Part shown: piece by piece, positions 1 to 12,116 of the stretch | Numbering within the stretch: the first letter of the stretch is position 1 | How the letters are laid out: every line of letters starts with the position of its first letter | Origin: Rhyacophila brunnea | Taxonomy: Eukaryota > Arthropoda > Insecta > Trichoptera > Rhyacophilidae | Length of the DNA: 64,000 bases | NCBI GenBank assembly: GCA_022495005.1 | Contig: JAGYXB010000803.1 | Location: 248,001-312,000 of the forward strand | Direction: 5' to 3' | The notes under the pieces: model-generated | What the model was told of the DNA's origin: nothing | Seen by the model: only the letters and a program-made list of their open reading frames with translations | Databases searched by the model: none | Translations under genes and position numbers: made by a program

Positions 1-1826
1 CCGCGGATTATGCACGGCCGCCTTCCATGACGCTATAAACATGTCAGAATGAAAAGATTTTATTGACACACTTCCTTGTCCCGAAGCAATGCTGCAAGGG
101 ACTGATGTAGCAACCATGCACCTTATCAGGAAATCATCCAGATTTGAGAAAATCACAAAGATATATTCTAACCTTACTGAGATCGAACCAAGACAAACAT
201 CATATACAGCCCACTTTTACATTTAACCTGCACTTAATTATAATTGGCATGATAAAATTTAATTGACTTCATATTTTTTATTACCAATGAACGGCACCGA
301 TTGTCTTACAAAATTTAAAACCTTTAATTAGTACGCGTCAAACCTTCATTACTCACTCAAAGTCAAATTCATTCATTACTCCAGGCGCAATACCCCGGGG
401 TGGTCTCAGGCTCTCTACAACCGATATTTTCATTCAATCTGAAATGCCGATCTCTCACGCTTTATGAACCATGCCACCGAACCACTCGAGTTTCCCAATA
501 CTCCTCTGACAAGACGGCTTCAGGCATGACCGACCGATCTTAATCGAGAACTTTTGATGATTTAAATTATGATCCTAAATATGATATAAACGTCGTGTAT
601 GTGACGTATGTGCCATACACTATCTGTTTTGGTTGCTCCATACGTCATTCACAGAATCATACTCTCTTAACACCAGCAAACCGATTTGGGAATTATAACT
701 TATGTCACGAAATTATAATCCATATAATAAAACTGGCCTTAGCAGTATGGTTGGGCCAATTATTTATTATGATCGCACTCATTCCAATATTTCCTTCTTA
801 CCTCAAATTTTCAGCAATGTCGCAAGTCCAGGCGCAACTCAGTTATGGATAAAAAAACATTTAGTCACCTCAAAACAACGAGCGCATCTGGGCTTGTTAG
901 GCTTGTTATAGCTAGATCGTCGTTTAACGAGTGATTCAAAAAGTTAAGTGCAGACCATGAGCATGTAGGTACATTGCAACCGTCGTGGAAACCATAATTC
1001 TATTTAAGTTTCCGAGCAAACTCTTCCGTGAACCATCTGTGTCCATGTTACTGGTATAGGTTATCTCCTCATTAACCATAAACCCAAGTGTAAAATGCGA
1101 GTGTCTACTAGGACGTGACGGCATGCACCAGAGATCAGGGACCATCTTCAACCAGACAACTGAACATCAATAAGTTTAATGCCCGAAATAACTCGCGTGT
1201 AACGGCCCCCCAGCATCTACATCCATCTACCTTTATTTGAGGTTATATGGATACTATCCGTGGCTTTATCCAACTGACTTTCTCTTAGGTATGCTTAAAT
1301 ACTGTAGTTTAAGTGCTAGAAGATATCAATATTTGGCCACGTATTTTTTCGACGTATACGTGATGTGAATGAGAACTCTCCCATTCTTGGTACGAGTAGT
1401 ATTGACTTGTGTGTCCCTGATAACTATCTTAGAAATCGGAGCATCAGTTGTTTGTTCTCCCGAGGAGCAGAACTAACCTGCCATTGGTGATGCCAATCGG
1501 GAGGGCAATAACTCTGTTCAACCAAATCGTTTCAGATGTTGATATATTTCATGAGGATGTGAGGATGAGTATAGGTGGACGTTATTTTATAAATTCTTAA
1601 AATAGGGTCTGCTTAACTCATCCGGTGTACTTCTTTGTACCTATATAATTTTTTGTATTTACACATTTATTCTGTAGAATAACTTAATACTGATCTATCT
1701 CTTTTGTTATGTACCCATTATTGTTTTAATAATATTTCGTTGTTTTTAAATGTCATGTTGTGAACGTCTTAAACTTATAATTTGTAATGTCCACAATATG
1801 TAAAATAAATGAATTGAATTGAATCC
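1..1826 (+). mobile_element. Probable decayed LINE, 3' end at about 1826
   Basis: The first 1.6 kb is clearly less AT-rich than what follows and has no intact frame. It runs into a 3'-UTR-like segment that ends in an AATAAA hexamer directly followed by short GAATT repeats (about 1804-1826), a common way for insect LINEs of the CR1/Jockey type to end. I could not read convincing reverse transcriptase motifs in the body, so the class is inferred mainly from the tail. It could instead be some other degraded repeat. Confidence 0.35.
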
Positions 1827-3780
1827 AACATCACAATCATTCTGTCATAAAAATCCAATCCACTATGTAAAACGTAGCTACAGTGTTTTCTTTTTTCTTC
1901 TTTTCAAGAAAATTATTATAATCTGTAATTCCGTACAATTGATAAACCTAATTAAGTTTAAAATTTTGGAATCGTCGTTATGAAAATTACTATTATTGAA
2001 TTACCTATAGCAAATTTCTTTCCGCTCTAAAAGAATTGGAAATAAGTTCCTTTCAAAGGCTATATCCGATAAAATTAATTAACGAAAGATCACTTAATTA
2101 ATAGATTGTCAGCTCACGAACAGTTCGTCTTAATTGTGGCATCATCTGTGAATTCAAATAAGTACGGCTTCAGAGGCAAACTGGAATCAGATTTACATTT
2201 TTTTTAATAAATGGTGTTATAAATATTCACGGTAATTTTAATTATATTTCAGTATACTTTAATTTCAAATAAACCATATTATGTACTTAGCAATATTTTT
2301 TTACCGAAAAATAAATTAGTAATATATCGGTAAATGTTATGGAGGTACCTATCAAAATGGCGATATCATAAAATTACTAATAAAATACAAATAGTTTTGC
2401 TGCCTATCGATAGAGTTGTTTTTATACAGTAAAATATTAAGTAAACGGGTATATAGTAATGCCGGGCAATTTTTACTAGGGATCTTCAAATAATATTATA
2501 TTCATCACTCTCACACATCCGTACCTCTTCGGCAAAAGCATACATGTCAGTTTTTGGCTATTTTGAGGTTTTTATAGCAGTATGTTAGAAAAACCCCACT
2601 TTATCAGAAAACAAGTACCTTAAGATCAAATAGATTTATTTTTATTCTTTTTACAATTTTTAATACGCGTACCTACTTATTATTAATATTCTAAATTTAA
2701 AAAAAATTCAATTTTCTGCTCTTGAGCGGACAATATCGGCCATTACTGAAAATTGCAATCCAGAATTACGGAACTAGTATTTTTCAAGAGGTACCTGAAT
2801 TAGATATTTATTTTTGGTAATATTTATCAGTGTATGCAGCTTTATTAAAATCTGCCGTGACTATGACATTCATATACATTTTACCATAAATAGTATAATA
2901 ATATAGAAAACGTATTAATTACATTGTGAATATGTTTAAAAGTTACTCACGATTCCATACTATTTTTTTATAGAGCTATACAAAAAAGTAATCATTTTTT
3001 GACTTATCTCCCTTTGCGTTTCGGACAATTGAATTCCGGGATTTCGAGATTAATAAATCTAGCATTTAGTGTTTAAACGTTATTTTAACTAACTTTTTAC
3101 GAGGAATGGTTGTTCACTATTCGAAAAATTTATCGAGTTCAGCGAAAATATGATGTGAATTTAAGCCACCTGTATAATTCTATTCCGCGAAATATTTACT
3201 AAAAAGTTTACCAATTCTCTAACGTACCGCAAATTCTTAATTTTCCACATATTTAGGACGCGTCACGTAATGAAATTACTGTTTGCCACAGTCAAATCTA
3301 ATTTAATATCCGGTCCACTCCTGTACACCCTTCGCCTTCAGGCTTTTCATAAACCATGATCTCTTGCATATAAATGAGGCACTGATTGGTATGGAGGTTT
3401 AGAAATTATGTGCCCTTATCGTTGCGATCATCACTGATAGGTTGAATTAAATCCCCTTCCACAAAAGATATTTTTAAATTATTCGTACGTGACGAGAGTT
3501 GATAAATATTTTTTGCCACTTTTTAAGAGACACTTTTAACAAAGCAGTGAAATATAGTGGTTTGCTGGCTTTTGAAATGAATTTTATTTGGATGAAAATA
3601 TATTTACTTTTTGGGTTTTAAAAAAAATAATAAGTTACACAAAGTGGTTACACAAATCACTTAACAATTAATAACAATCAGGCTACTTTTGTCACTTAGG
3701 CGGACATCTTCAACTGATCAGATAAACAAGTCAAATTAAATCATTATATTATTATGGACTACATAACGTATTTTTTTAAT
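1827..3780. other. AT-rich stretch with nothing recognised
   Basis: No open frame of note, repeat boundary or RNA gene was recognised. Only short homopolymer and ATT-type runs are visible. Confidence 0.5.
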
Positions 3781-3785
3781 ATGTA

Positions 3786-4002
3786 CAGCGCCCACGGTGG
3801 GCACGCGGCGTAAGCGTTGGAGTATCACGCCGTAGGTCCCAGGTTCGAATCCTGGGTCTGGCAAATACACATATTGTTTTTCAATTTGTGCGTGAGTCAG
3901 GGTATAGACCTAATAGGTTGAGCAAGTGGCTGACATCCATTTCTCGTAAAAAACAAAATCTGTTAATACAAACCTCTACTCTATGGAGGTGATTCTATTA
4001 GG
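3786..4002 (+). repeat. tRNA-derived SINE (family 1), copy 1
   Basis: The head resembles a tRNA, with a degenerate A box and a perfect B-box core GGTTCGAATCC at about 3842. A conserved body follows, GCAAATACACATATTGTTTT to GACATCCATTTCTCGTAAA. The 3' end is degraded after TATGGAGG compared with the copies at 22797, 39705 and 41927. Five copies of this family were found in the window. Confidence 0.8.
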
Positions 4003-5149
4003 TGAAAACACAATGAAATTTAAACAGTGTTTTTAATGCAGAGTTAAGATTTTTTTAATTCAATTAAATGGTTATCAATTTATACTTATGTGCATTAAAG
4101 TTATTAAAATGCCGCATTATAATAATTTTACAATTTTATTTAATTTGACATAACTATTTTGATTATAAAAAATATACATTATTGTTTTGTTTTTGATCAA
4201 AACAGCTGTAAATAGCTCAAAGTTCATATTGAATCTAATAAAATTGGAGACCGTATAATATACGGTCATCTCTTTCCGATAAGAAAGCTCACAACGAACT
4301 GTGCCACGGTGAAATGTTTTACGTACAGTTTACATGTAACCGAATTATGGGTTAAAAGCTATGTGGGGTTATAATGTAGGTTGTAATAAGTAAGTAGGTA
4401 TAATGATGAATCATCATAATTATTGTGAGTAGCCAACACAAAGGTTTCATATTATATTATGTTGTCAGTACAATACCCATTATTAAATAATACCCTATAC
4501 AGCAACTTTCGTAACCTTTACACAACATATTTCAGCACTCTTGTTTTTCGCAGGCGAACGAGATTTAGTTATCCCAAAATTATCTCATTCGGCAAATCTA
4601 AAAACAAACAAAACAATTTCAAAATTAAACAAAATTTCGGTTCACCAATAATAACCCGCGCGGCCTGTGTCGAGAATTTCCCGCCAAACCGGAAATGCTT
4701 TCGCGCAAGAAAAGGTTTAAATATGAGCGGGAATATATCTTTTTTTGAATCCCACAATGCATAATATTATTACCCAGAGTACTGTATTCTACAACCCACT
4801 TCAATTTTTCGTATAGAATTTTTTACCATAAATATGTCAGATATATTTATACATTATATTAAATTTGTAAGGTTTATTGAAAACTACGTAGGTACCAACC
4901 GAATATAAATATTCGCGTAGATAGATAAATGTAATAAATTGTTATTATGTATATACTTTATTTATTAATCTGAGAATATCGCTAAATTGATTATTTAAAT
5001 ATTATTAAAGTGAAGCTTTTTTACAAAAGGTAAACAAAATTTACCGGTAGCATCTCGCTGATGTGTACAGAAAACGGCAATATAAAATTTTTATTATATT
5101 ATTCTTTATAGCAATAGGTGACAGTATACATTCCATTTTTAACACTTAA
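4003..5149. other. AT-rich stretch, no gene seen
   Basis: Contains a short perfect palindrome, GACCGTATAATATACGGTC, near 4249-4267. A region open on both strands at about 4459-4764 has no recognisable protein. Nothing else was supported. Confidence 0.4.
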
Positions 5150-5545
5150 ATAGATATAATTAACTATGGCTGATACCATAATAGAGCCTGTACACGTGCA
5201 TGTATTTACTGGCAGCAATAGTGAGTATTTTAAACTATCGTGACAATAACTGTTTACACGTAAAAGTACTGACCGTCTCTCCAATTCATTCTTTAAGAGT
5301 GAGCGAGACGCGATGTTGTCATTTTATGGTACTATTTCGTATTATTTGATAGGTAGTGAAAATCGGTCAACCTGAAAATTCGTTCGTAGTTCATTTTTTT
5401 GTCGGCAGGTTCGCTACTATCGTTATACTGTGCAGGCGTAGATCGAAAAATCCTACTGTCGCATGAAAATTCAGAAGCTTCCAAACTATTTTGATCCATG
5501 CATGCAATCTTGCCAACTGCAGGATAATATGTGTTTACCCATACA
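5150..5545 (-). repeat. Unclassified interspersed repeat (family G), copy 1
   Basis: The region matches 49370-49720 in reverse orientation. Shared blocks include the sequence around GTACACGTGCATG, the CGCGATGTTGTCATTTTA block and GAAGCTTC near the end. The two copies have diverged by substitutions and small indels. There is no coding capacity and no obvious terminal repeat. A solo LTR or MITE relic is possible. Confidence 0.6.
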
Positions 5546-5923
5546 TTTTTCTTGTTATGGCTGCGATAATATTGAACAGTAAATAATATATTCACGTGTA
5601 AACGGGGTATAAAGCTAATTAATGGTATCTAAAGTATATTGCAATATCCACAAATATTATATTATACGTGCAAATGAGTAGTAAAATGGGCAAAATATTA
5701 TTTATTCTACAAAACATCTGAAATTTATTATTGATCATTTGAATATTTTCAATAACACGTGTAACAGAATCCATACTATTTCGTCTGCCAATATAAATAA
5801 ATCAATGAATCAAAAACATCGAGTTTAATAATATTGCATTATATACTTTCAATAGAAACTATCGTTTCTGTGTTCTTGTTTCAGTAGAATAAACGTATCA
5901 AACTACGTTAGTAAAGTTAAACT

Positions 5924-5997
5924 AATCTACTGCAAATAAAAATGAATGGTTTTATTTAAAAATATACATATTGATATCATTAAACGATGGTTTTATC
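5924..5997 (+). repeat. Left copy of the 123-bp direct repeat (first part)
   Basis: First 74 bp of a 123-bp sequence that recurs at 7845-7967. The left copy is interrupted by the hAT-type element at 5998-6372 and resumes at 6381-6429. After removing the insert and one copy of its 8-bp duplication, left and right copies are both exactly 123 bp, with four differences that are all transitions. Confidence 0.9.
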
Positions 5998-6372
5998 CAG
6001 TGACGTCCCGTGGGGGTAGGCAGATTGAGCGTCGCTCGGGGGCGGCAGTTACTCGAAGGGTGGCAAATTGAGGAGAATCATTTGATATATATAGAAATAG
6101 CTACCTAAACTCAGTACTTTATAACGAAAATATCTTTCCTTTAAAAAAAATCAGCTCACTGGTAGGAAACAAAATGCATTAATTAATATAAAAGGGTTAA
6201 CAAGACTGTAATTTTTTGTCGGGCTTGCGATTTCTAGTTTACTTTTGTTGCCCTTCGACGTCCTTGGTGACAGAAACGACATGCACACGGATGGTAAAAA
6301 ATATTGTAAAACAAAAATGGGGCGGAATTATGGCGCTGCCTAGGGGCGGCATTTTGTCTAGGGACGTCACTG
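5998..6372. mobile_element. Non-autonomous hAT-type element with perfect 8-bp TSD
   Basis: A 375-bp element whose ends are inverted: CAGTGACGTCCC at the left and GGGACGTCACTG at the right. It is flanked by GTTTTATC on both sides (5990-5997 and 6373-6380), the 8-bp target duplication expected of hAT transposons. It encodes no transposase. The uninterrupted target exists in the window at 7845-7967, which confirms both boundaries. A related left end is seen near 62365. Confidence 0.9.
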
Positions 6373-6380
6373 GTTTTATC

Positions 6381-6429
6381 TATGTGTCATTGTCTGATCA
6401 AAATAACTGAAACCAGACAAAATCATTTT
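6381..6429 (+). repeat. Left copy of the 123-bp direct repeat (second part)
   Basis: Continuation of the left repeat after the hAT-type insertion. It ends at AAATCATTTT, where the LINE sequence begins. Confidence 0.88.
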
Positions 6430-7844
6430 CTCAGTCTCCCTCTAGTCTCAAGTGAACAAGAGCAGCACTATATTAAGCAGACCGAGCTAACTGTTTGGCT
6501 ACACAGACGACCTCAACATGATGGGCAGATCCATACAGACTTTAAAGAAAAAATTTGACCACCTCCAAAGGGCCGCACTAGAGATTGGCTTAAGAGTAAA
6601 TGAAAACAAAACTAAAGTCATAGTACAAAGCCGACAAAATCAAAGAAGGCTGGGCCAAAGTTCCAGTTTTGGAAAGCATCAATTTGAGGTTGTCAACCGG
6701 TTCACATACCTGAGTTCCAATATTTAAAAAGAGAACGAGGAACTGGAAAAAATAAAAGCCCGAATAACGGGTCTAGGACGATTTGGCACCGCGAACTGGC
6801 CTCCGGTAATTGGCCGCCGGTACAATCGGACGCCGACCCAATTTGACGCCAACCCAATTGACCTCCGGGGGGATTGGACGCCGCACAGTTGAATTATATG
6901 CGCAAAGGAATAGACATTAATTGATTATGCACATATTTAAGTTCTAACGAGGGAAGAATTATTTTCTTTTAATAAACATCATAAAGCATAATAATTATTC
7001 TCAATCTATATTGAAAATGTGTCAAGCGCAAAATGTATAAGGTGCAACTACTGAGAAGATAGAAGCATATTAAACTGACTTGCTTATTTACTCCAACAAA
7101 TCGTAACGTACGTCTATTCCTTTGTGCATTTAATTCAACTGTGCGGCGTCCAATCCTCCCGGAGGCCAATTGGGTCGGCATCGAATTGGGTCAGCGTCCA
7201 ATTGGGCCGGCGTCCAATTGGGCCGGCGTCCGATTGTACCAGCGGCCAATTACCGGCGGCCAATCGCCGGAGGCCAGTTCACGGTGCCAAATCGTCCCAT
7301 TCCCCGAATAACTGCTCAAATAAATCTTACTTCTTATTGCTGCCCATTTTCAAATCCAGAAATGTCTACAGAAAAACTAAGACTCGGCTATATAAAACCG
7401 TCATACGCAGTCATTGCATACGGGTGCGAGTCATGGACGCTAAATATGAAAGCAGCTGAAATGGTGGACTGCTTTGAGAGAAAGATCCTGAGACGGATAT
7501 ACGGACCCATGAATAATAGTGGAGAATTAGGTACAACATAGAACTATACCGCTTATACCACATTTCAAAACTCTCCACCTTCATAAAACTCCAGAGGCTA
7601 AACTGGGCAGGCCATGTCCAGCGCATGCCTGAGTCATGGATACCGAAGAAGATCCTCGAAGGAAACCCAGGGGGGAAAGGCCAGTGGGAAAGCCACGCAC
7701 ACGATGGGGTGATAACATTACAAAAGATGCCAACCAGCTGCTAAAAATCAGGAACTGGAAAAGACGTGCGGAGGACCGTTCAGGCTCGAGGACGGCGGTG
7801 GAGGAGGCCAGGGCTCGACTTGAGCTGTAGCGCCATCGAAGAAG
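6430..7844 (+). pseudogene. 5'-truncated LINE (family B), reverse transcriptase and tail
   Basis: Non-LTR retrotransposon fragment interrupted by the foldback element at 6769-7302. The first part encodes the catalytic box as YTDD (near 6499) followed by LNMMGRSIQTLKKKFDHL and an ALEIGLRVNENKTK segment, the usual order in LINE reverse transcriptases. After the insertion it resumes with YGCESWTL and LRRIYGPM, then a basic tail with GKPRTRWGDNI. A stop after SSNI and frame changes make it non-functional. The 3' end is CGCCATCGAAGAAGAA. The element is flanked by a 123-bp direct repeat. The fragment at 15240-15730 belongs to the same family. Confidence 0.85.
6769..7302. mobile_element. Long-TIR foldback element with 10-bp TSD (MULE-like MITE)
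   Basis: A 534-bp element within the LINE, flanked by CCCGAATAAC on both sides (6759-6768 and 7303-7312). Long inverted arms (about 6769-6915 and 7112-7302) begin with GGACGATTTGGCACC-like ends and are made of degenerate units such as GGACGCCGACCCAATT and ATTGGCCGCCGG. The right arm has about 40 extra bases, as if it gained units. The roughly 200-bp centre is AT-rich and non-coding. A 9-11 bp duplication with long TIRs is typical of Mutator-like elements, but the superfamily is an inference. Confidence 0.85.
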
Positions 7845-7967
7845 AATCTACTACAAATAAAAATGAATAGTTTTATTTAAAAATATACATATTGATATCA
7901 TTAAACGATGGTTTTATCTATGTGTCATTATCTGACCAAAATAACTGAAACCAGACAAAATCATTTT
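7845..7967 (+). repeat. Right copy of the 123-bp direct repeat flanking the LINE
   Basis: Begins AATCTACTACAAATAAAAAT directly at the LINE 3' tail and ends at AAATCATTTT. It is uninterrupted and is the natural empty site for the hAT-type element at 5998-6372. It is best read as a very long target-site duplication of the LINE insertion. Confidence 0.88.
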
Positions 7968-8187
7968 TTATAATCTGGTTTACGTGAACATTCATTAATG
8001 GACAATTTGTATTTATAAATTAAAAACTGAGGCAAAGATTGATAAAGTATTACTTTTGGTCTATATTGCTCTATAGCATCAAAACATGTATCTTAAAAAG
8101 GAATATTATATAAACCTTCCTGTGCATCTATTTTATACATAAAACTGCTATTGGGAGCTGTCAAGGATAGTTTTTCATAATAATATG

Positions 8188-8350
8188 TTTGTATCGAAGT
8201 GTTGTAATAAGTTAGTTGTCAAAACTGTCTATTTCGCTGTAAAATTTAGCACACTCAAGAGAGATGCTGTTAAAACATATCACTTATTGCAACAATTACA
8301 ACCAACTTATTGTAATTGTTAGAATAAGTGCTAATACTTCGATACAAAAT
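8188..8350. repeat. Imperfect palindromic MITE, short form
   Basis: Inverted arms TTTGTATCGAAGTGTTG and its partner near 8340 bracket internal inverted segments around AACAATTACAACCAACTTATT. It is clearly related to the longer palindrome at 48673-48946 through TATTAGCACTTATTGTAACA-like sequence. No coding capacity. Confidence 0.65.
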
Positions 8351-11300
8351 TACCCACGATACCTGCTGATAGCGGCTGATAGCTGTCTTGTGTATAGAAG
8401 AGATGAGCTGAAGCATTTAACATGTTGCTGATTCAAACAATGCATCTATCCCTTGGACAAATAATATGGTCATCAACATTCAACATACCTAGCAGTTTTG
8501 TAAAATTTTGGTGTTAAAAAAAGAAAAATCCATAAAATTACCATGCATTGACGCTTCTGCAGTGGAATCCCCGCATTTTGACAGACACGTTTTCTATATT
8601 CAGATAGACTGTGTAATAAAGCTCTGTACTACGACGACATTTTCACTCACACTGATTACGATGTGTGAGAAGTCCAATGACATTAGAGAAGTCTTAATTG
8701 TGAATTAGTTTCCCGTCTACGTGAAAAAATATATTTCAATTTGTTTAAAGTTACCTATAGGATAAAATTACTTTTGTCACAACCATTTTTTTATTGTACA
8801 TATAGGAATCCAAATATTTTTTGCTCACACGCATGGACATCGCATACAGCACCGCTCTGGTACTCCTTACCAAAGAGTGCAGCATCGCTATTACACAGGA
8901 GGCAGATCACCCGTCATGTCCTGTTGCTTGCCTTCAGTTAATATTGAGTTCAGCTCAGTCTAGTATCTAGCTCACTTAGTTCAGTACATTAGACTTGATC
9001 GACTTTTGACAACGGATGCTCTGTATTCAGTCGCCTTATTAAAGTCAACTATGCTATACGTACGTTGTTTTAATTTTCACTATAAACTTTTATAAAAAAA
9101 CTTTGATCACAACATACGAATTATCGATATATTAAATAAAAAACGAGTATGGCAGGATTAAAACTTTCTTGTACCTTTTATAATGTAATATTATTATAAA
9201 ATATACTATTTTACAAAATAATAATAATGAATGTTAATCAATAATCTGAAAATATTTTTTTGTTATATTGTTATTAAATTTACGAAAAACTGTGAAAGCT
9301 CAAAAAGCTTTCGTGGACAAAGAAAAAGTACATAGGTACCAATAGTTGTGTATTCTCCCACAAAATAATGGCCGTAATATTGTTGGCAAGTTTGTTTTTC
9401 ACATAAGCAAATCTGCTGATGTTTTTTTATCGTAAGCGGATTTACAAATACCTACGAATAATATTTCCGTATTAAATAATGTTTTTTTATTGCCAGATAT
9501 ACTGTAAATCATTCTCTACAACAAGAAAATATTATTTTCATACAACATAATAATCTCGGAATATTTTTCGAAAACAGTTTTTCACAAGAGTACGAGTACA
9601 TACAATTCTCGAAAAATACTACATATTTAATACAATTCTAGGGAAACGATTTTCCAACACATGTTCGGATTAGTTGCCAATGTTTTCTTGTTGGGTTAAC
9701 TGGAAATATTCTCGAAATTAAATGGATATGAAAATAATTAAGTACCTACCCATGTAATGCTATTATTAATTCGATAATATAATACTGGTGAATTTTGAGT
9801 TAGGCATGTTTACGTTTCAGTCTATAAATTCAAAAGTTTCGATAGCGAATACCGCCAAAGTGACTGAACGAGTGTTAAGAATTTAGTAAATTAGAAAATT
9901 ATTCTTATGGTGTCTAGAATATTCATTTTTGTATATTTACGAACTAAACGTCACTTTTTTGCTGGAAAATAATTTGTTGTAATGATTATATTTTTTATGA
10001 GTTTATTTCGTCTAAAAAATTGTCTCTGAGAGATGTTCTGACTCTTTTGCATGACTTGACTATGTATCTACGTTATAATTGCGAGAGAACCCCGTAATGT
10101 GATTATATTAAAATTAATAATGTCTCAACAATTTAATTTTTAAGTTACATAAAATCTAAATAATTACTTAAATAATTAAAATATTATTACATCATCATAA
10201 AGGTTTAAAGAATATGATTACCACTTTTATTTCGTATATAACGATGCAAACTTTTGGTAAGTATTTTGTTTGACATGTCGTTAAAAAACTTTTGGTACTC
10301 GTAACTAAACGAAAATCCGAAAAAAACATAGTTACTGTCAAAAAATATTCTGTTGTTTTATTCTTTGGACCCATAACCATCGATTTATTTTTTGTTTCAC
10401 AGAAATTTTCACTTTAAATATAAAATATTGATAACAGCAGTTGTTATGTATTACTCTTAAACTGAATAAATAATGAATTCTTGATTCATTTGAGTGTAAA
10501 GCACTACTTACTCATTCTGTCTTCTCGATGATATACACAGTTGACGTAAACACGGGGATACAACAACGATCTGTTTGTTGTATGCGGGCCCATATATTTT
10601 GCAAACCATTGAATAAATACGTGAGTAATGTACGTGGTATGGATGAGTCACGCATATGGCATAACAAAATACTGAATGACGTGATCCTGGGGGATAAATA
10701 ACAGTTGGTTAACTATGGAAAAAAGGAAAGACACCTTGAGAGGCAGAGAAGGCCAAATTCGCATATGTTTAAAATAAGTACTATAGAAACGATTAGAATG
10801 ATACAAACTTGCAACGGATATAAATGAATATTAAGTTTAATATTTAAGTTCGATTTCTCTTTAAAAAGCTTTAGATTCTATCCTTTCCATCCCTAAAAAA
10901 TAATGTTGGAATATGAATAACGTAAGGAAAACACTAGGTTTCACACTAATTGACTGCCAGTAATACAAATGTTACCCATATATTATGAGTTGAGAGTATG
11001 TACTCAACATAATATACAAAACAAAACTTAGGATATTCATTTCGTTAGCTGAAACGGTTTTGGGAAAATATCCAGATGTATTATATTACAAGTGAATGTA
11101 TGGGGTGGTTTACTGGGGGGTGAAAGTAAGAGAAAGGGTGAAAGCGGTGAAATCGTGGGCTATGCTTTATTACCTAATGCCTTCAGGATTTACTGCATCA
11201 TAACGAGCCTGAATCCAATGGATTTTGGGCTGCAGCTGCTCGCAACCTTTATTGACGACTGATGACTGTTTTTTTTCATATTAGATATAATAATTTTATT

Positions 11301-11660
11301 CATAAATAGACACAAGATAATATTTAATAACATTATAGCGAAACAATGATAATAAAAGAGAATTTTTTTATTACTTATAGTTATTCTTCGTCTGCCATCC
11401 GAGGTTTCGCCAGCATCCTGAACCACTGCTGAATACAAAATGTACATAGTAATTATTATTTAACAACATTTTTCATGATACTGTAATGCATTTTGACTGC
11501 TTAATCTTCAAACCGGCTAACTCAATTTGGGCAAATTTTTCATTAAGGAGAAAAAACTTAATAATTTAACTATCAAGCGGAATTTAACAATTCCAAAAAT
11601 ACACTTGGAATGTTTTTTTATAAAAAGGCTGCACTATGAATTAATACACTATTTTAGCTT
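8351..11660. other. Mostly AT-rich DNA; possible LTR remnant near 8.8-9.1 kb
   Basis: About 8830-9075 is less AT-rich and includes an ATTAAAG hexamer-like signal near its end, which could be part of a solo LTR, but no partner LTR, primer binding site or polypurine tract was identified. About 11080-11450 is somewhat G-rich on the plus strand without a recognisable frame. Nothing else was supported. Confidence 0.35.
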
Positions 11661-11664
11661 CCTT

Positions 11665-12116
11665 TTTACAACGTTTTTATTAGGTCGTATTCTTATTTGT
11701 CAGGTGGTTGATTGTCCGGTACAAATCTTGCAATCAATTTTTAATTAACTTCCCGACTAGCTAGATATTTGAAACTTTTAGAATATATCAGAACACGATG
11801 CCAATGCATTTTGTTTAATACTTTTAGCCATCTTTAAGTAGAATTAAATTCATTTTCAGTTAATTCTGTTTTGTATGAAAAGTTATTTTGGAAGAAATCC
11901 GTAATCCAATCTACTATTATTAGTTGCTAGGAATGTATTAATATATACGTGCGTTACTATGGAAATCAATATGAGTGTCAAAATGATATTTCAGTATTAT
12001 TTCTATCAAATACATTTTTTTTGATCGTTTAAGCTAGTCAAGTCAAGTTTATATGATTCAACAGAAAATTTAAAAACGTTTTGTATAAAAAGTTCTTTTT
12101 ATCTTGTAATTATTAT
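11665..12116 (+). repeat. Unclassified 450-500 bp repeat (family D), copy 1
   Basis: Shares a long block with five other copies in the window, from ACGTTTTTATTAG through ACTTCCCGACTAGCTAGA, GTTAATTCTGTTTTGTATGA and ATATATACGTGCGTTACTAT to the end AGTTCTTTTTATCTTGTAAT. It is non-coding. The superfamily was not recognised. Confidence 0.85.

Noticed and set aside
3786..3865. Possible tRNA gene with a good T arm
   Set aside because: The same head and a shared non-tRNA body occur in five places, so it is a SINE.
7124..7541. Two plus-strand open frames rich in Arg, Pro and Gly
   Set aside because: They translate the repetitive arm of the foldback element and then run into LINE sequence; the pattern comes from the DNA repeat units.
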